Part shown: positions 9,145 through 18,171 of the stretch, in pieces
Layout of the letters: every line of letters begins with the position of its first letter
Numbering within the stretch: the first letter of the stretch is position 1
NCBI GenBank assembly: GCA_024640305.1
Contig: JAHEFG010000006.1
Location: 1 to 64,000, forward strand
Reading direction: 5' to 3'
Source: Gammaproteobacteria bacterium
Lineage (GTDB): Bacteria; Pseudomonadota; Gammaproteobacteria; Steroidobacterales; Woeseiaceae
DNA length: 64,000 nt
The notes under the pieces: generated by a model
Database searches by the model: none
What the model saw: the letters and a program-made list of their open reading frames with translations, nothing else
Told to the model about the DNA's origin: nothing
Position numbers and translations under genes: made by a program

Positions 9145-10032
9145 ATGTCTAACCCCTACCAGCGCCGACTTTCCTTATCGGGTGTCAATACAGCGTCCTT
9201 GTCTGAGGGTGAATTGAAGCAACTGGTTCACCAGATCCTGGAGTCCGGAATCCACGGCATTTCATTCAGCCCCTACGGTGCAGACCAGGGACCCGGGTCG
9301 CATTTAGGCGAAGACCAGTTGCGAAGCCGGCTCGATATCGTACGGCCGCATGTTCAGTGGGTGCGAACGTTTTCGTGCACGGATGGCAACGAGTTAATAC
9401 CGTCAATTGCGGCTGAGAATGGCCTGAAGACGATCGTTGGCGTTTGGCTAGATGACAATCGCGACAACAATGAAAAGGAACTCGCTGCCGGGCTCGAAAT
9501 TGCCGGTCGTGGACATGCGGACGTTCTGGCGATCGGGAACGAAGTGTTGCTTCGGGACGAATTATCCGAGGACGAATTGATCGACTATTTGCAGCGCGCA
9601 AAAAGCGCAGTCCCCGATGTCGACATTGGCTACGTGGACGCTTACTTCAAGTTTGAGGGGCACCCGCGGGTTACTGATGCATGTGACGTGGTGTTGGCCA
9701 ATTGCTATCCGTTCTGGGAAGGATGCCCTGCCGAGCATGCTCTGCTCTATATGAAAGAGATGTATCGTTGTGCTGTCAGAGCAGCAAATGGCAAAAAGGT
9801 AATCGTCAGTGAAACAGGCTGGCCAAATGTCGGCACAAATACCGACGGAGCGGTGCCATCATTCGACAATGCGATCAAATACTTCATCGATACGTATCGA
9901 TGGGCTGAGCAAGATGGTATAGAGATTATCTGGTTTTCGTCATTCGACGAGCCGTGGAAAACCGGTGCCGAGGGTGATGTAGGCGCATACTGGGGCCTCT
10001 GGGACCACGACGGGCAGCCCAAGTACTTTTGA
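9145..10032 (+). CDS. cytoplasmic GH17 beta-1,3-glucanase or transglycosylase
   Basis: This 295-residue TIM barrel belongs to glycoside hydrolase family 17. The acid/base motif is AIGNEV (E133) and the nucleophile motif is VSETGWPN (E223), both textbook GH17. The start is the ATG at 9145, one base after the preceding stop; an upstream in-frame codon at 9115 lies inside the phosphorylase gene. There is no signal peptide, so it acts in the cytoplasm beside the phosphorylase. It may trim or rearrange imported beta-1,3-gluco-oligosaccharides. The C-terminal motif FSSFDEPWKTG and the aromatic tail are also found in the second barrel of the lipoprotein encoded at 12112-14340, so the two share ancestry. 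Confidence 0.9.
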   Translation: MSNPYQRRLSLSGVNTASLSEGELKQLVHQILESGIHGISFSPYGADQGPGSHLGEDQLRSRLDIVRPHVQWVRTFSCTDGNELIPSIAAENGLKTIVGVWLDDNRDNNEKELAAGLEIAGRGHADVLAIGNEVLLRDELSEDELIDYLQRAKSAVPDVDIGYVDAYFKFEGHPRVTDACDVVLANCYPFWEGCPAEHALLYMKEMYRCAVRAANGKKVIVSETGWPNVGTNTDGAVPSFDNAIKYFIDTYRWAEQDGIEIIWFSSFDEPWKTGAEGDVGAYWGLWDHDGQPKYF

Positions 10033-10043
10033 ATTGTCGGCTA

Positions 10044-10059
10044 AGGACAGCGCTGTCAT
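10044..10059. promoter_or_regulatory. LacI-type operator O4 upstream of the regulator gene
   Basis: AGGACAGCGCTGTCAT contains the 12-base perfect palindrome GACAGCGCTGTC (10046-10057) and matches the locus consensus at 13 of 16 positions. A TATACT -10 lies at 10077-10082, and the operator overlaps where its -35 would be (about 10054-10059). This fits autoregulation of the LacI-family gene that starts at 10118. Confidence 0.7.
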
Positions 10060-10117
10060 CAAATCAGGATTTCTCCTATACTTCGGTCAGTAGAGAAGCC
10101 CGTGAGACAGCCCAGGC

Positions 10118-11152
10118 ATGCCGAAAGCCACAATTGATGACGTCGCCAAATTAGCAGGACTATCCATCAAGACCGTCTCACGCGTCGTCAATCGCGAACC
10201 AAACGTACGCGAGCAGACACGCGAGAAGGTCGAGAAAGCGATTGCGCGACTCAACTATCGGCCAAACAAAGCGGCGCAGAATCTCGCCAGTCATCATTCG
10301 CATCTGATTGTGCTGATCTACGACGATCCGAGCGCATACGAAATCCCGAGTGCGGGCTTCATCATTCGCATGCAGGAAGGCGCCTTGCGTGCTTGTCGTA
10401 TGGCGAATTACGAGTTGCTGATTCATCCCTGTCGCTACCGCGGCAAGAACGTCGTCGCGGAACTCAATGCAATGATCGAACAGGTGCGGCCCGATGGCAT
10501 CGTGCTGGCTGCGCCCTTGTCGAATGTGCGGAGAGTCGTCCAGACGATCGAGGCTACCGGCACGCCCCTTGTTCGCGTTTCCCCCGGCAAGACCAACGGC
10601 AATCCGCTGTATGTTGCCACCAACGATCGTGAAATCAGCTCGGAGATGACGCGCTACCTTGCCTCTCTGGGCCACAGGCGCATTGCATTCATCAAGGGTC
10701 ACCCGGGCCACAAGGCTGTAGGCAGCCGCTACCAGGGCTACCTGGATGGGCTCGAGCAGAGCGGCCTCGAAGTCTGCGACGAACTCATTGCCAAAGGTGA
10801 CAACTCCGTTCGCTCCGGCGAAGCGGCGGCGCTTGAACTGCTTAAAAGGCGCGACCTGCCGACGGCAATCTTCGCGGCCAACGACGATATGGCAGCCGGC
10901 GTGATGCGCGTGGCTGATCGCCTTGGCATCAAAGTCCCCGACCAACTCTCGGTAGCCGGCTGCGACGACATAGCATTGGCACAGCAGATTTACCCGACGC
11001 TGACTACGATCAACCAGCCACTCTCGCAAATGGCCGAAGCCGCCGTCCTGATGCTAATCGAATCGCAGCGTAAGAAGAAGAAACCAGATAGTCCGACCGT
11101 CGTGCCAGGCACGCTCAAGGTCAGGGAATCGACAGCAGCCCGGGAAGACTGA
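10118..11152 (+). CDS. LacI-family transcriptional regulator of the glucan locus
   Basis: This 344-residue repressor has an N-terminal LacI helix-turn-helix (ATIDDVAKLAGLSIKTVSRV, residues 4-23) and hinge, followed by a periplasmic-binding-protein-like effector domain with the usual C-terminal motif LSVAGCDDIALAQQIYPTLT. The 12-base core GACAGCGCTGTC of its predicted operator lies in front of its own gene, between the receptor and phosphorylase operons, and between GH3 and the symporters. The effector is probably a small glucan breakdown product. It is convergent with the GH16 gene, 14 bases away. Confidence 0.93.
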   Translation: MPKATIDDVAKLAGLSIKTVSRVVNREPNVREQTREKVEKAIARLNYRPNKAAQNLASHHSHLIVLIYDDPSAYEIPSAGFIIRMQEGALRACRMANYELLIHPCRYRGKNVVAELNAMIEQVRPDGIVLAAPLSNVRRVVQTIEATGTPLVRVSPGKTNGNPLYVATNDREISSEMTRYLASLGHRRIAFIKGHPGHKAVGSRYQGYLDGLEQSGLEVCDELIAKGDNSVRSGEAAALELLKRRDLPTAIFAANDDMAAGVMRVADRLGIKVPDQLSVAGCDDIALAQQIYPTLTTINQPLSQMAEAAVLMLIESQRKKKKPDSPTVVPGTLKVRESTAARED

Positions 11153-11166
11153 AGGCTGCGGAAATA

Positions 11167-12108
11167 TCAGGGCTCGCCGCTATAAACCCTGACGTAATCT
11201 ACCTCCACTGTCACTGGGAATACGGTTGATGCATCCGGCGCCCCCGGCCAGTTACCACCTACCGCGACATTCAGAAGGATGTAGAAACGCTCATCGAACG
11301 GCGCCGGGAATGGCGCAGCCGTCGTTGACCAGTTGTTTTGCATTGCATATAAGATGCCGTCAACGTACCAGCGCATCTCCGACGCATCCCATTCGAGCGC
11401 GTAGACATGAAAGTCTGTGGTCGCATCAGTCGCCACTTCGTATCCGCTACCAGTCGAGACGTTGTTCGGCCATACCCCACCATAGTGCAGTGTGCCGTGG
11501 ACTGTGTTGCCGCCCGACGCGCCGAGGTTTATGGCTTCCATGATGTCGATCTCACCGGAAGCTGCCCATGTCCCGTAGACTTCATCCTGCGGCAATAACC
11601 AGAACGCTGGCCAGATGCCCTGCCCGCCCGGCAGGCGCATACGGGCCTCGATTCGTCCATACCTGAAAGCGAAGCGATCCCGCGTGTTGATCCGCGCCGA
11701 CGTGTAGTTCCTGCCGTTGGACACCTCGTTGCGAGCCGTAATCACGAGGTTACCGTTTTCGAGCTGCGCGCTGTTCGGCAAGTACCACTGCAATTCGTTG
11801 TTACCCCAGCCCGGGATACCGTACTGGGAACCATCGCCCTCCTCGAAAAACCAGCTCTCCGGGTCGAGCTGCGCCGCATCGAATTCGTCGCTCCAGACTA
11901 GTGTCAACGTATCGCCAGGCGATACCGCAGAATTGTCGGCAATGACCAACGTTGGGTTGTTGATATTGACGTTGTCCCCTGTCGGTGGGGGCGGCGGTGG
12001 GGGTGGTGGTGGCGGTGAAGGATTATTGCCAGCTCCGCCACCTCCTCCACAGGCGGCCAGTCCAAACGTCATCAGGATCAATACGAGGTGTTGCTTGCTT
12101 GTTTTCAT
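11167..12108 (-). CDS. GH16 endo-beta-1,3-glucanase (laminarinase), lipoprotein
   Basis: This 313-residue outer-membrane-type lipoprotein has a signal peptide ending FGLAAC, with C20 lipidated. A Gly/Asn stretch and 11 consecutive prolines (residues 32-42) form a rigid spacer, and a GH16 jelly-roll domain follows. The catalytic motif GEIDIMEA has nucleophile E186, helper D188 and acid/base E191. The surrounding WPAFWLLP and the C-terminal DYVRVY are typical of bacterial laminarinases. The expected reaction is endo-cleavage of beta-1,3-glucan at the cell surface. It is the last gene of the minus-strand operon after GH3 and the dual-barrel protein, three bases from its upstream neighbour. Confidence 0.94.
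   Translation of the reverse strand: MKTSKQHLVLILMTFGLAACGGGGGAGNNPSPPPPPPPPPPPTGDNVNINNPTLVIADNSAVSPGDTLTLVWSDEFDAAQLDPESWFFEEGDGSQYGIPGWGNNELQWYLPNSAQLENGNLVITARNEVSNGRNYTSARINTRDRFAFRYGRIEARMRLPGGQGIWPAFWLLPQDEVYGTWAASGEIDIMEAINLGASGGNTVHGTLHYGGVWPNNVSTGSGYEVATDATTDFHVYALEWDASEMRWYVDGILYAMQNNWSTTAAPFPAPFDERFYILLNVAVGGNWPGAPDASTVFPVTVEVDYVRVYSGEP
11983..12015 (-). repeat. polyproline-coding repeat in the GH16 gene
   Basis: Eleven proline codons in a row (mixed CCG, CCA, CCC) encode the spacer between the lipidated Cys and the GH16 domain. On the plus strand this reads as a G-rich run that could slip or form secondary structure. Confidence 0.85.
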
Positions 12109-12111
12109 TAC

Positions 12112-14340
12112 TTACTTAACCATTACTTGTTTCGGTGCCCGATCGACAAAGAACAGGCCCCAGTGCTTCTCTGCACCAAGCGGATCATTCTCATCACCTT
12201 TCCAGGGCTCATCGAAGGCCTCAAAAAAGAATACGGTTGTATTTGTCTTCTCGGACCAGGCAGACATCTCCTCGAAATAGCGGGCCTGATCCGGCTGATT
12301 GGCACGCTCGCCGAACTCATTTGCCGATGTGGCCCACCCGGCTTCGAGGATCGCGATCGGTGTACCGGGCAGCGCCGCCCGCACACGGCGGATGTTATCG
12401 ATCGTGTAGTCCAGCGCCTCGTCAATCGGCTTGTTCTCCCAGACCGGGTAGGTATGCACGCCGACGAAATCGACCTCGGTTGCCAACGGCGCACCATCAC
12501 GTATCCACCATTCATAGTTGTCGGCCACGGTGACAGGCTGCTCGATTGATGCCTTGACGAGGCGAACCAGTTCGATAACCCGGTCCAGCGACACCATGTG
12601 GTCATTCCACTCGACGAGTGCCTCATTACCCACATTTACAGCAATAATGATGTCGTCGAATTCGTTCGCAAGTTCGATGCCGCGCTGCACCTGAGTCGCG
12701 TTTTTCAGCACATTGGCATCCAGCTGCTGCTGCGGAATAGGCTCGTCAAGCCATGGGCAACCCTCGTGATTGCTAATCTCGGCCCGCAGCCAGATGCCCA
12801 GCAACACCTTGATCGGCAATTTGTGCTCACGAATCAGTTCGAGCGTGGTCCGGGTGTTTTCCTCCGTGTCGTACATCCTTACGAGCCTGAGGTTGTGCGC
12901 CAGCAATATATTGAGATCCTCAAGAATTTCGGCACGGCTCGGGTTCGCGGCACCCGAACCACGGTCAGGGTGTTGGCCGGCGCGAAAGCCCGAATAGGCG
13001 ACCGCCATTGTCTCACCCGCAATCAACGCATCTTCTGGCTGAACCAACGACGTCTCCACCAGGAACGGGATATTGGCGTGAGCCACATGACCATGATCAT
13101 CGGAAGCGTACGCAAACAACCGGTATTGGCCGGGCTCCGGCGCCATCAATCGAGTGACCGCCGCATCGGGGTTCGACAGCAAGCCTTCAAGGTTATCGAT
13201 GGCCTCTTCGAAGTCGCCACCTTCTGCGGTCTGATCACTTTCGGATTTTACTTCCCACCGAAAGGTCAGTGGATCACCCTCGAGATCGAGGACATCGAAC
13301 TCGGCATCGTAACTTTCTCCTGACACCAGCGTAACGCTTTGTTTGTGGCCTCTGCCGTCAAGAAGCATTGAGCGAACCTGCGGAGTGCGATTATCTGGCC
13401 ACTCACCGTTCCAAATATAATGCATCGCATCGACTGCCTCGGTTTCCTCACCTGCATCGGTGAACAACCCAAACCAGGTCGAGGTTCGCTCCTGCTTCTG
13501 GCCCCAAAGGAACGCGTAGGAACCTATCATCTGCCCCTCGAGCGGACTCAGGACCTCGCGGTCGGCACGCAGGAACACGTCGGCTTTTTCAGTACTCGTC
13601 AGTTCGACCGGCACACCCCAGGTGGTCTTCTCCATCTCCCAGTAGCCTATCGTGCCCCATTCCGTCATCATGAACGGGTCTGTGAATCCGAGCTGATTCA
13701 GCTCATCATGCAACCCGAAAAGACTCCCGTACATCTGGAAGCTGATGAAATCGAGCTGCGGCGCCCGCAGCTTGATTTCGCCTATTACGTCGGGCTTGAA
13801 GCCTGACAGCGTTGTGGTTGTTGGGTGATTCGGGTCCAGCTCATGGATCATCGCGGCTACATCATTGACTGCGTCATAAACAGCCGGGTTGGAATAGCTG
13901 TGATTCAACTCGTTGCCGATTATCCATACAAGCAGTGCCGGGTGATCCCGATACTTGATGACATCCTGGCGAAACACTTCGAGCTGTCTCTCTACAGCTT
14001 CAGGATTATCGTAGTCGAATCCGTGGCGTTCAGCCCGCATTGGTAAGCCAAGCGCAACCGTCACACCGTGTGCGTGGGCAGAATCCAGAAGTGCCAGGAC
14101 ATCCTGATACTCGCTCGTCGTGGTCCAGTTGCGAATCGAATTACCGCCATGTGAGGCGAATCGTTCGATATCGTCAATACCCATGCCGGCACCCTTGATC
14201 TCGTAGCGCTCGCCACCACGCATGAGCTGGTAGCCGACGTCTGTTTTAACGATCTCGACTTTCACGGCAGATTGCATCTCTTCAGTTTCGGGAGTGCATG
14301 CAGCCAGAACACACACCATTACAAGAACAAAGGACCTCAT
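12112..14340 (-). CDS. lipoprotein with two fused glycosidase barrels (clan GH-A plus GH17)
   Basis: This 742-residue lipoprotein has a signal MRSFVLVMVCVLAAC with C15 lipidated. Residues 45-330 form a GH2-C/GH5-like TIM barrel with acid/base IIGNEL (E145) and nucleophile MTEWGT (E228). Residues 330-430 look like an Ig or PKD-like linker domain. Residues 440-742 form a GH17-like barrel with acid/base VNVGNEAL (E574) and nucleophile ILEAGWAT (E667). Both barrels keep two catalytic glutamates, so both could be active. It sits in an operon between GH3 and the GH16 laminarinase. A two-step surface attack on branched or mixed beta-glucan is the inferred role. The family of the first barrel (for example GH158 or GH2-like) cannot be fixed by eye. 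Confidence 0.88.
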   Translation of the reverse strand: MRSFVLVMVCVLAACTPETEEMQSAVKVEIVKTDVGYQLMRGGERYEIKGAGMGIDDIERFASHGGNSIRNWTTTSEYQDVLALLDSAHAHGVTVALGLPMRAERHGFDYDNPEAVERQLEVFRQDVIKYRDHPALLVWIIGNELNHSYSNPAVYDAVNDVAAMIHELDPNHPTTTTLSGFKPDVIGEIKLRAPQLDFISFQMYGSLFGLHDELNQLGFTDPFMMTEWGTIGYWEMEKTTWGVPVELTSTEKADVFLRADREVLSPLEGQMIGSYAFLWGQKQERTSTWFGLFTDAGEETEAVDAMHYIWNGEWPDNRTPQVRSMLLDGRGHKQSVTLVSGESYDAEFDVLDLEGDPLTFRWEVKSESDQTAEGGDFEEAIDNLEGLLSNPDAAVTRLMAPEPGQYRLFAYASDDHGHVAHANIPFLVETSLVQPEDALIAGETMAVAYSGFRAGQHPDRGSGAANPSRAEILEDLNILLAHNLRLVRMYDTEENTRTTLELIREHKLPIKVLLGIWLRAEISNHEGCPWLDEPIPQQQLDANVLKNATQVQRGIELANEFDDIIIAVNVGNEALVEWNDHMVSLDRVIELVRLVKASIEQPVTVADNYEWWIRDGAPLATEVDFVGVHTYPVWENKPIDEALDYTIDNIRRVRAALPGTPIAILEAGWATSANEFGERANQPDQARYFEEMSAWSEKTNTTVFFFEAFDEPWKGDENDPLGAEKHWGLFFVDRAPKQVMVK

Positions 14341-14359
14341 GTTGACCCCGTCAGATGAC

Positions 14360-16582
14360 TCACTCGCTATTCACTAATCGAAACTCACTGCGCAATTCGG
14401 TATCCGAGCTACCACCAATCCAGACATGGAAATCGCCGGGTTCGGTCGTCAACTGCATGTTGCGTCCAAAGAATGAGAGATCGTCCATATCAATTTCGAA
14501 GTCGATAGTAACCGTCTGTCCGGGCTCAACAAGGACTCTCTTAAACCCTTTCAGTTCCCGAATCGGCCGTGTCACGCTCGCTGCGAGATCCCGAACATAT
14601 AGTTGCACAACCTCTTCGGCGGCGACGTCACTGTCATTGGACAGATCAGCGCTGATCGTAACGGTGTCACCAACACTCATCTCTGCAGGACTGACGCGAA
14701 TATTGTCGTAGCGAAACGCCGCGTAGGACAGGCCGTGCCCGAAAGAGTACAACGGCGTGTAACCAGCATCGAGATGATAGGCCGTGTTGCCCACAGACGT
14801 CTGTCTTGCGCCAACCGGAATATCGTCTATCAACACGGTTGTCTCGGGTATTGGCGGCTTCCCCGTGTTCTTGCGATTATAGTAAATCGGCACCTGGCCA
14901 ACCACGCGCGGAAACGTCGCTGGCAACTTGCCCGATGGCGATTCGACACCTAACAACAGGTCAGCTATCGCGGGCCCACCCATCGTGCCCGGATGCCAGG
15001 CAAACAGAATCGCATCGACATTGTCGACAATATTGCTCAATGTCAGTGGCCTGCCGGCGAGGACGACCGCGATGACGGGTTTACCCGTCGCCTTGACACG
15101 CCGCACGAGCTCCGCCTGATCACCGGGCAGGTTAATGTCCGCTCGTGAATGTGCCTCGCCCGAGAGGATGGACTCCTCGCCCAGAAACAGCAGCGCAACG
15201 TCTGACTCGCGCGCCGCATCGACAGCCTCGTCAAATGCAGGACTCACTTTGCTGCGTGAAGTCTCCATCGCCCGCACATAGCGTATCGCTACTTCTTCAC
15301 TAAGTTGATCTCTCAATGACGCCAGCGGCGTGATAGTGAGTTCGGGCTCACCGTCGAAAATCCAGGTGCCCAGCTGTTCATACGGAGCGTCCGCCAGCGG
15401 CCCGATCACAGCCAGCGACGAGATACTGTCCTTTGATAACGGTAATGCGTTCGCATCATTCTTCAGCATTACTACGCTTTGCAGCGCAGCTTGCCTTGCT
15501 ACCTGCAACGCGTCGTCGCTTACAAGGGGCGGCAGTCGACTCGGATCCGTATATGGCTTTTCAAAAAGCCCGAGCTCGAACTTGATCCGCAGTATGTTAG
15601 CGACGCGTGTGTCGATGGTGTCCACGCTCACTCGACCGTCTTCGACCAGGCCTTCGAGGTGACTAATGTAGGCATCGCCGGCCATCTCCATGTCGACACC
15701 GGCAGTAACTGCCATGTAGGCCGATTCGCGGTCGTCCGCAGTTAGTCCATGCACTTGTAATTGACGCACCGAGTCCCAGTCACTGACAACAAAACCGTCG
15801 AAGCTCCACTCGTCCCGGAGCACCTGCCGCAGCAGGAAGTCGTTACCGGTAGCCGGCACGCCGTCCAGTTCGCTGAACGATGTCATGAACGTAGTAACGC
15901 CGGCATCCACAGCAGACCTGAACGGTCTCAGGTAGACGTTGCGTAGTTCGTTTTCCGGTATGTTTGTGGCGGAATAGTCGCGCCCGGCTTCACTCGCACC
16001 ATAACCGGCGAAGTGCTTCGCGCATGCCGCAATTGTTCCTGTAGCCGCAAGATCATCGCCCTGGAAACCCTGCACCATGGCGGCGCCGAGCACACCAGTA
16101 AGAAAGGGATCTTCACCCAGGCTTTCGGCGATACGCCCCCAGCGCGCATCGCGCGAGATATCGATCATCGGTGCAAACGTCCAGTTAATTCCAGCACTCG
16201 CTGCTTCGAGAGCGGCAATGCGCGCGCCGTCTCGCGCAACATCAGGATTAAAGCTTGCAGCCTGTCCCAATGGAATCGGCATGATGGTCTTGAAGCCATG
16301 GATGACGTCGCGGCCGACAAGAAGCGGAATGCCGAGTCGGCTTTCTTCGACAGCAATGCGCTGTAGCTCGTTGATAACCTCCACATCGGCGACATTTAGC
16401 ACCGAACCGACTCTTCCGGCCCGCAGCGCATCTCCGAGGTAATCCGGCGCATTCGCGTCACTCGCATTGAGTTGGCTCATCTGGCCGATTTTCTCCGCGA
16501 GCGTCATTTGCCCGAGCAACGCCTCGACACGTCGCTCGATAGCCGCAGTTTCTTTCGTCGATTCAGCTATCGTGGCGCTCAT
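14360..16582 (-). CDS. GH3 beta-glucosidase
   Basis: This is a glycoside hydrolase family 3 beta-glucosidase of the BglX type, about 740 residues. It contains the N-terminal TIM barrel with KHFAGYGASEAGRDY and the nucleophile motif FVVSDWDSV (first Asp), the second alpha/beta domain, and a C-terminal FnIII-like domain. It releases glucose from beta-glucan oligosaccharides. I chose the ATG at 16582, seven bases after a GGATG ribosome site; an ATG at 16591 and a GTG at 16618 are in frame. None of these gives a convincing signal peptide, so the enzyme may be cytoplasmic. It is first in the operon with the dual-barrel lipoprotein and GH16, and is divergent from the sugar symporters across an operator. 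Confidence 0.93.
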   Translation of the reverse strand: MSATIAESTKETAAIERRVEALLGQMTLAEKIGQMSQLNASDANAPDYLGDALRAGRVGSVLNVADVEVINELQRIAVEESRLGIPLLVGRDVIHGFKTIMPIPLGQAASFNPDVARDGARIAALEAASAGINWTFAPMIDISRDARWGRIAESLGEDPFLTGVLGAAMVQGFQGDDLAATGTIAACAKHFAGYGASEAGRDYSATNIPENELRNVYLRPFRSAVDAGVTTFMTSFSELDGVPATGNDFLLRQVLRDEWSFDGFVVSDWDSVRQLQVHGLTADDRESAYMAVTAGVDMEMAGDAYISHLEGLVEDGRVSVDTIDTRVANILRIKFELGLFEKPYTDPSRLPPLVSDDALQVARQAALQSVVMLKNDANALPLSKDSISSLAVIGPLADAPYEQLGTWIFDGEPELTITPLASLRDQLSEEVAIRYVRAMETSRSKVSPAFDEAVDAARESDVALLFLGEESILSGEAHSRADINLPGDQAELVRRVKATGKPVIAVVLAGRPLTLSNIVDNVDAILFAWHPGTMGGPAIADLLLGVESPSGKLPATFPRVVGQVPIYYNRKNTGKPPIPETTVLIDDIPVGARQTSVGNTAYHLDAGYTPLYSFGHGLSYAAFRYDNIRVSPAEMSVGDTVTISADLSNDSDVAAEEVVQLYVRDLAASVTRPIRELKGFKRVLVEPGQTVTIDFEIDMDDLSFFGRNMQLTTEPGDFHVWIGGSSDTELRSEFRLVNSE

Positions 16583-16711
16583 AGTCGTCATCCAGCAGAA
16601 GCCGCAGCACGCGGCCACAACAGAAATTTAATCGCAGGGTGTGTAATGCCCCCCTAGGTCCGGCTGTACCACTCGTCATTTGGCACGGCCGTACCGAGCT
16701 TGTAACAACGT

Positions 16712-16727
16712 TTGACAGCGCTGTCAA
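16712..16727. promoter_or_regulatory. LacI-type operator O5, perfect palindrome
   Basis: TTGACAGCGCTGTCAA is a 16-base perfect palindrome between the divergent GH3 operon and the symporter operon. Each arm contains TTGACA. On the minus strand TTGACA is followed after 17 bases by TACAAG, a possible GH3 promoter. I see no convincing -10 for the plus-strand operon. Confidence 0.82.
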
Positions 16728-16748
16728 TATGATACACGATGCGCCAAG

Positions 16749-18170
16749 ATGAAGCATTATCAGACAGCGCCTGAAGACCGCATTCCAATTCATCAAAAGC
16801 TTATCTATGGTCTCGGCGCCCTCGTCAACAACCTGCTTGCCGCCGCCATTGGCGGCATGGTCATCGTACTAAACCTTGGTCTTGGTATGAACCCGGCCCT
16901 GGTCGGGCTGCTTGGGGCGCTACCGCGCATAACAGACGCCATCACTGATCCTTTGATGGGGTATATCTCCGACCACACCCGCACCCGATGGGGCCGCAGG
17001 CGCCCGTACATATTTGTTGGCGCAATAGCCGTTGGCATAGTGTATGCCGTGCTCTGGCAGCTACCGGACGGCAAAAGCGAAGCCTGGTACTTCTGGTATT
17101 TTCTGTCCGGTTCGGTGATTTTTTATCTTGCCTATACGGTTTTCGTAACCCCCTGGGTTGCGCTGGGCTATGAATTAACACCTGATTATCACGAGCGTAC
17201 ACGCTTGATGGGCACGCAGAATTTCGTTGGCCAGATTGCCTACATGATTTCGCCCTATTTCCTCGCCATCATGTACAGCAAGAGCCTGTTTGACAACGAG
17301 GTCGAAGGCGCTGCCGGTCTGGCGTTGATGATTGCTGCGGTTGTCATTGTGGTGGGCGTTCTGCCGGCAATTTTTTTGCGGGAGCGATTCGCTTTCGATC
17401 CCGATACTGCACAGCCGCGACAGCACACATTCTTCGATGGTGCGCGTGATTTCTTCAGGGGCTTTGCCATCACACTGAAGTTCAAACCATTCCTGAAGTT
17501 GTGTGCAGCAACCTTCCTGGTCTTCAACAGCTTCATACTGATCGCAGCCTTCCAGTCCTACGTTATCATCTATTACATTTTTGCAGGCGATGCGACGGAG
17601 GGCGCCAAATTCATAGGTCACTCGGGTCTACTGCAAACTGTCAGCGCGCTGGGCGTGATTGCAATAGTCACGTGGCTCGCCACTAAGATTGGCAAGCGGC
17701 GTGCATTCTTTGTTGCCATCGGAATCTCGATGGTCGGTTATGCGCTTAAATGGTTTTGCTATACCCCTGAGAACCCATGGCTTGTGCTCATTCCTGCGCC
17801 ATTGATGGCATTTGGCCTCGGCGGACTGTTTACGCTGATGGGCTCAATGATTGCCGACGTTATCGATATGGACGAACTGGAGACGAATGAGAGACGCGAA
17901 GGCATGTATGGATCGATTTTCTGGTGGGTCGTGAAGCTCGGCCAGGCAGTCGCGATCGCAGGTGGCGGCCTGCTCCTGAATGTTACTGGTTTTGATGTTG
18001 CGTTACAGGGAGGTCAGTCAGAGCAAACAATTACTGCAATGAGATTCTTCGACGCATTCGTGCCGGTCATTGCATCGGGTATCGCTATCTGGGCGATCGC
18101 ATCCTATTCAATTACGGAAGAGAAAGCGCACGAGATCCGGCAACAGCTCGAAGCGCGCCGAGGATCCTGA
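16749..18170 (+). CDS. GPH-family sugar:cation symporter (MFS)
   Basis: This 473-residue inner-membrane protein has about 12 hydrophobic helices. The GPH/MelB features include PRITDAITDPLMGYISDHTRTRWGRRRPYI at the loop 2-3 position, with the conserved Asp and Arg residues. It should import a sugar or oligosaccharide with a cation from the periplasm. It is divergent from the GH3 operon across the perfect operator, and it is followed after one base by a second GPH symporter. Two symporters suggest either two sizes of glucan product or a heteromeric pair. Confidence 0.92.
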   Translation: MKHYQTAPEDRIPIHQKLIYGLGALVNNLLAAAIGGMVIVLNLGLGMNPALVGLLGALPRITDAITDPLMGYISDHTRTRWGRRRPYIFVGAIAVGIVYAVLWQLPDGKSEAWYFWYFLSGSVIFYLAYTVFVTPWVALGYELTPDYHERTRLMGTQNFVGQIAYMISPYFLAIMYSKSLFDNEVEGAAGLALMIAAVVIVVGVLPAIFLRERFAFDPDTAQPRQHTFFDGARDFFRGFAITLKFKPFLKLCAATFLVFNSFILIAAFQSYVIIYYIFAGDATEGAKFIGHSGLLQTVSALGVIAIVTWLATKIGKRRAFFVAIGISMVGYALKWFCYTPENPWLVLIPAPLMAFGLGGLFTLMGSMIADVIDMDELETNERREGMYGSIFWWVVKLGQAVAIAGGGLLLNVTGFDVALQGGQSEQTITAMRFFDAFVPVIASGIAIWAIASYSITEEKAHEIRQQLEARRGS

Positions 18171-18171
18171 T

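Noticed and set aside
10178-11029. 283-codon minus-strand frame
   Set aside because: It is antisense to the LacI-family gene, whose helix-turn-helix and effector domain are clear; no ribosome site or recognisable domain.
11983-12015. G-rich plus-strand run as a regulatory G-quadruplex
   Set aside because: It is explained by 11 proline codons in the GH16 linker; no evidence for a regulatory role.
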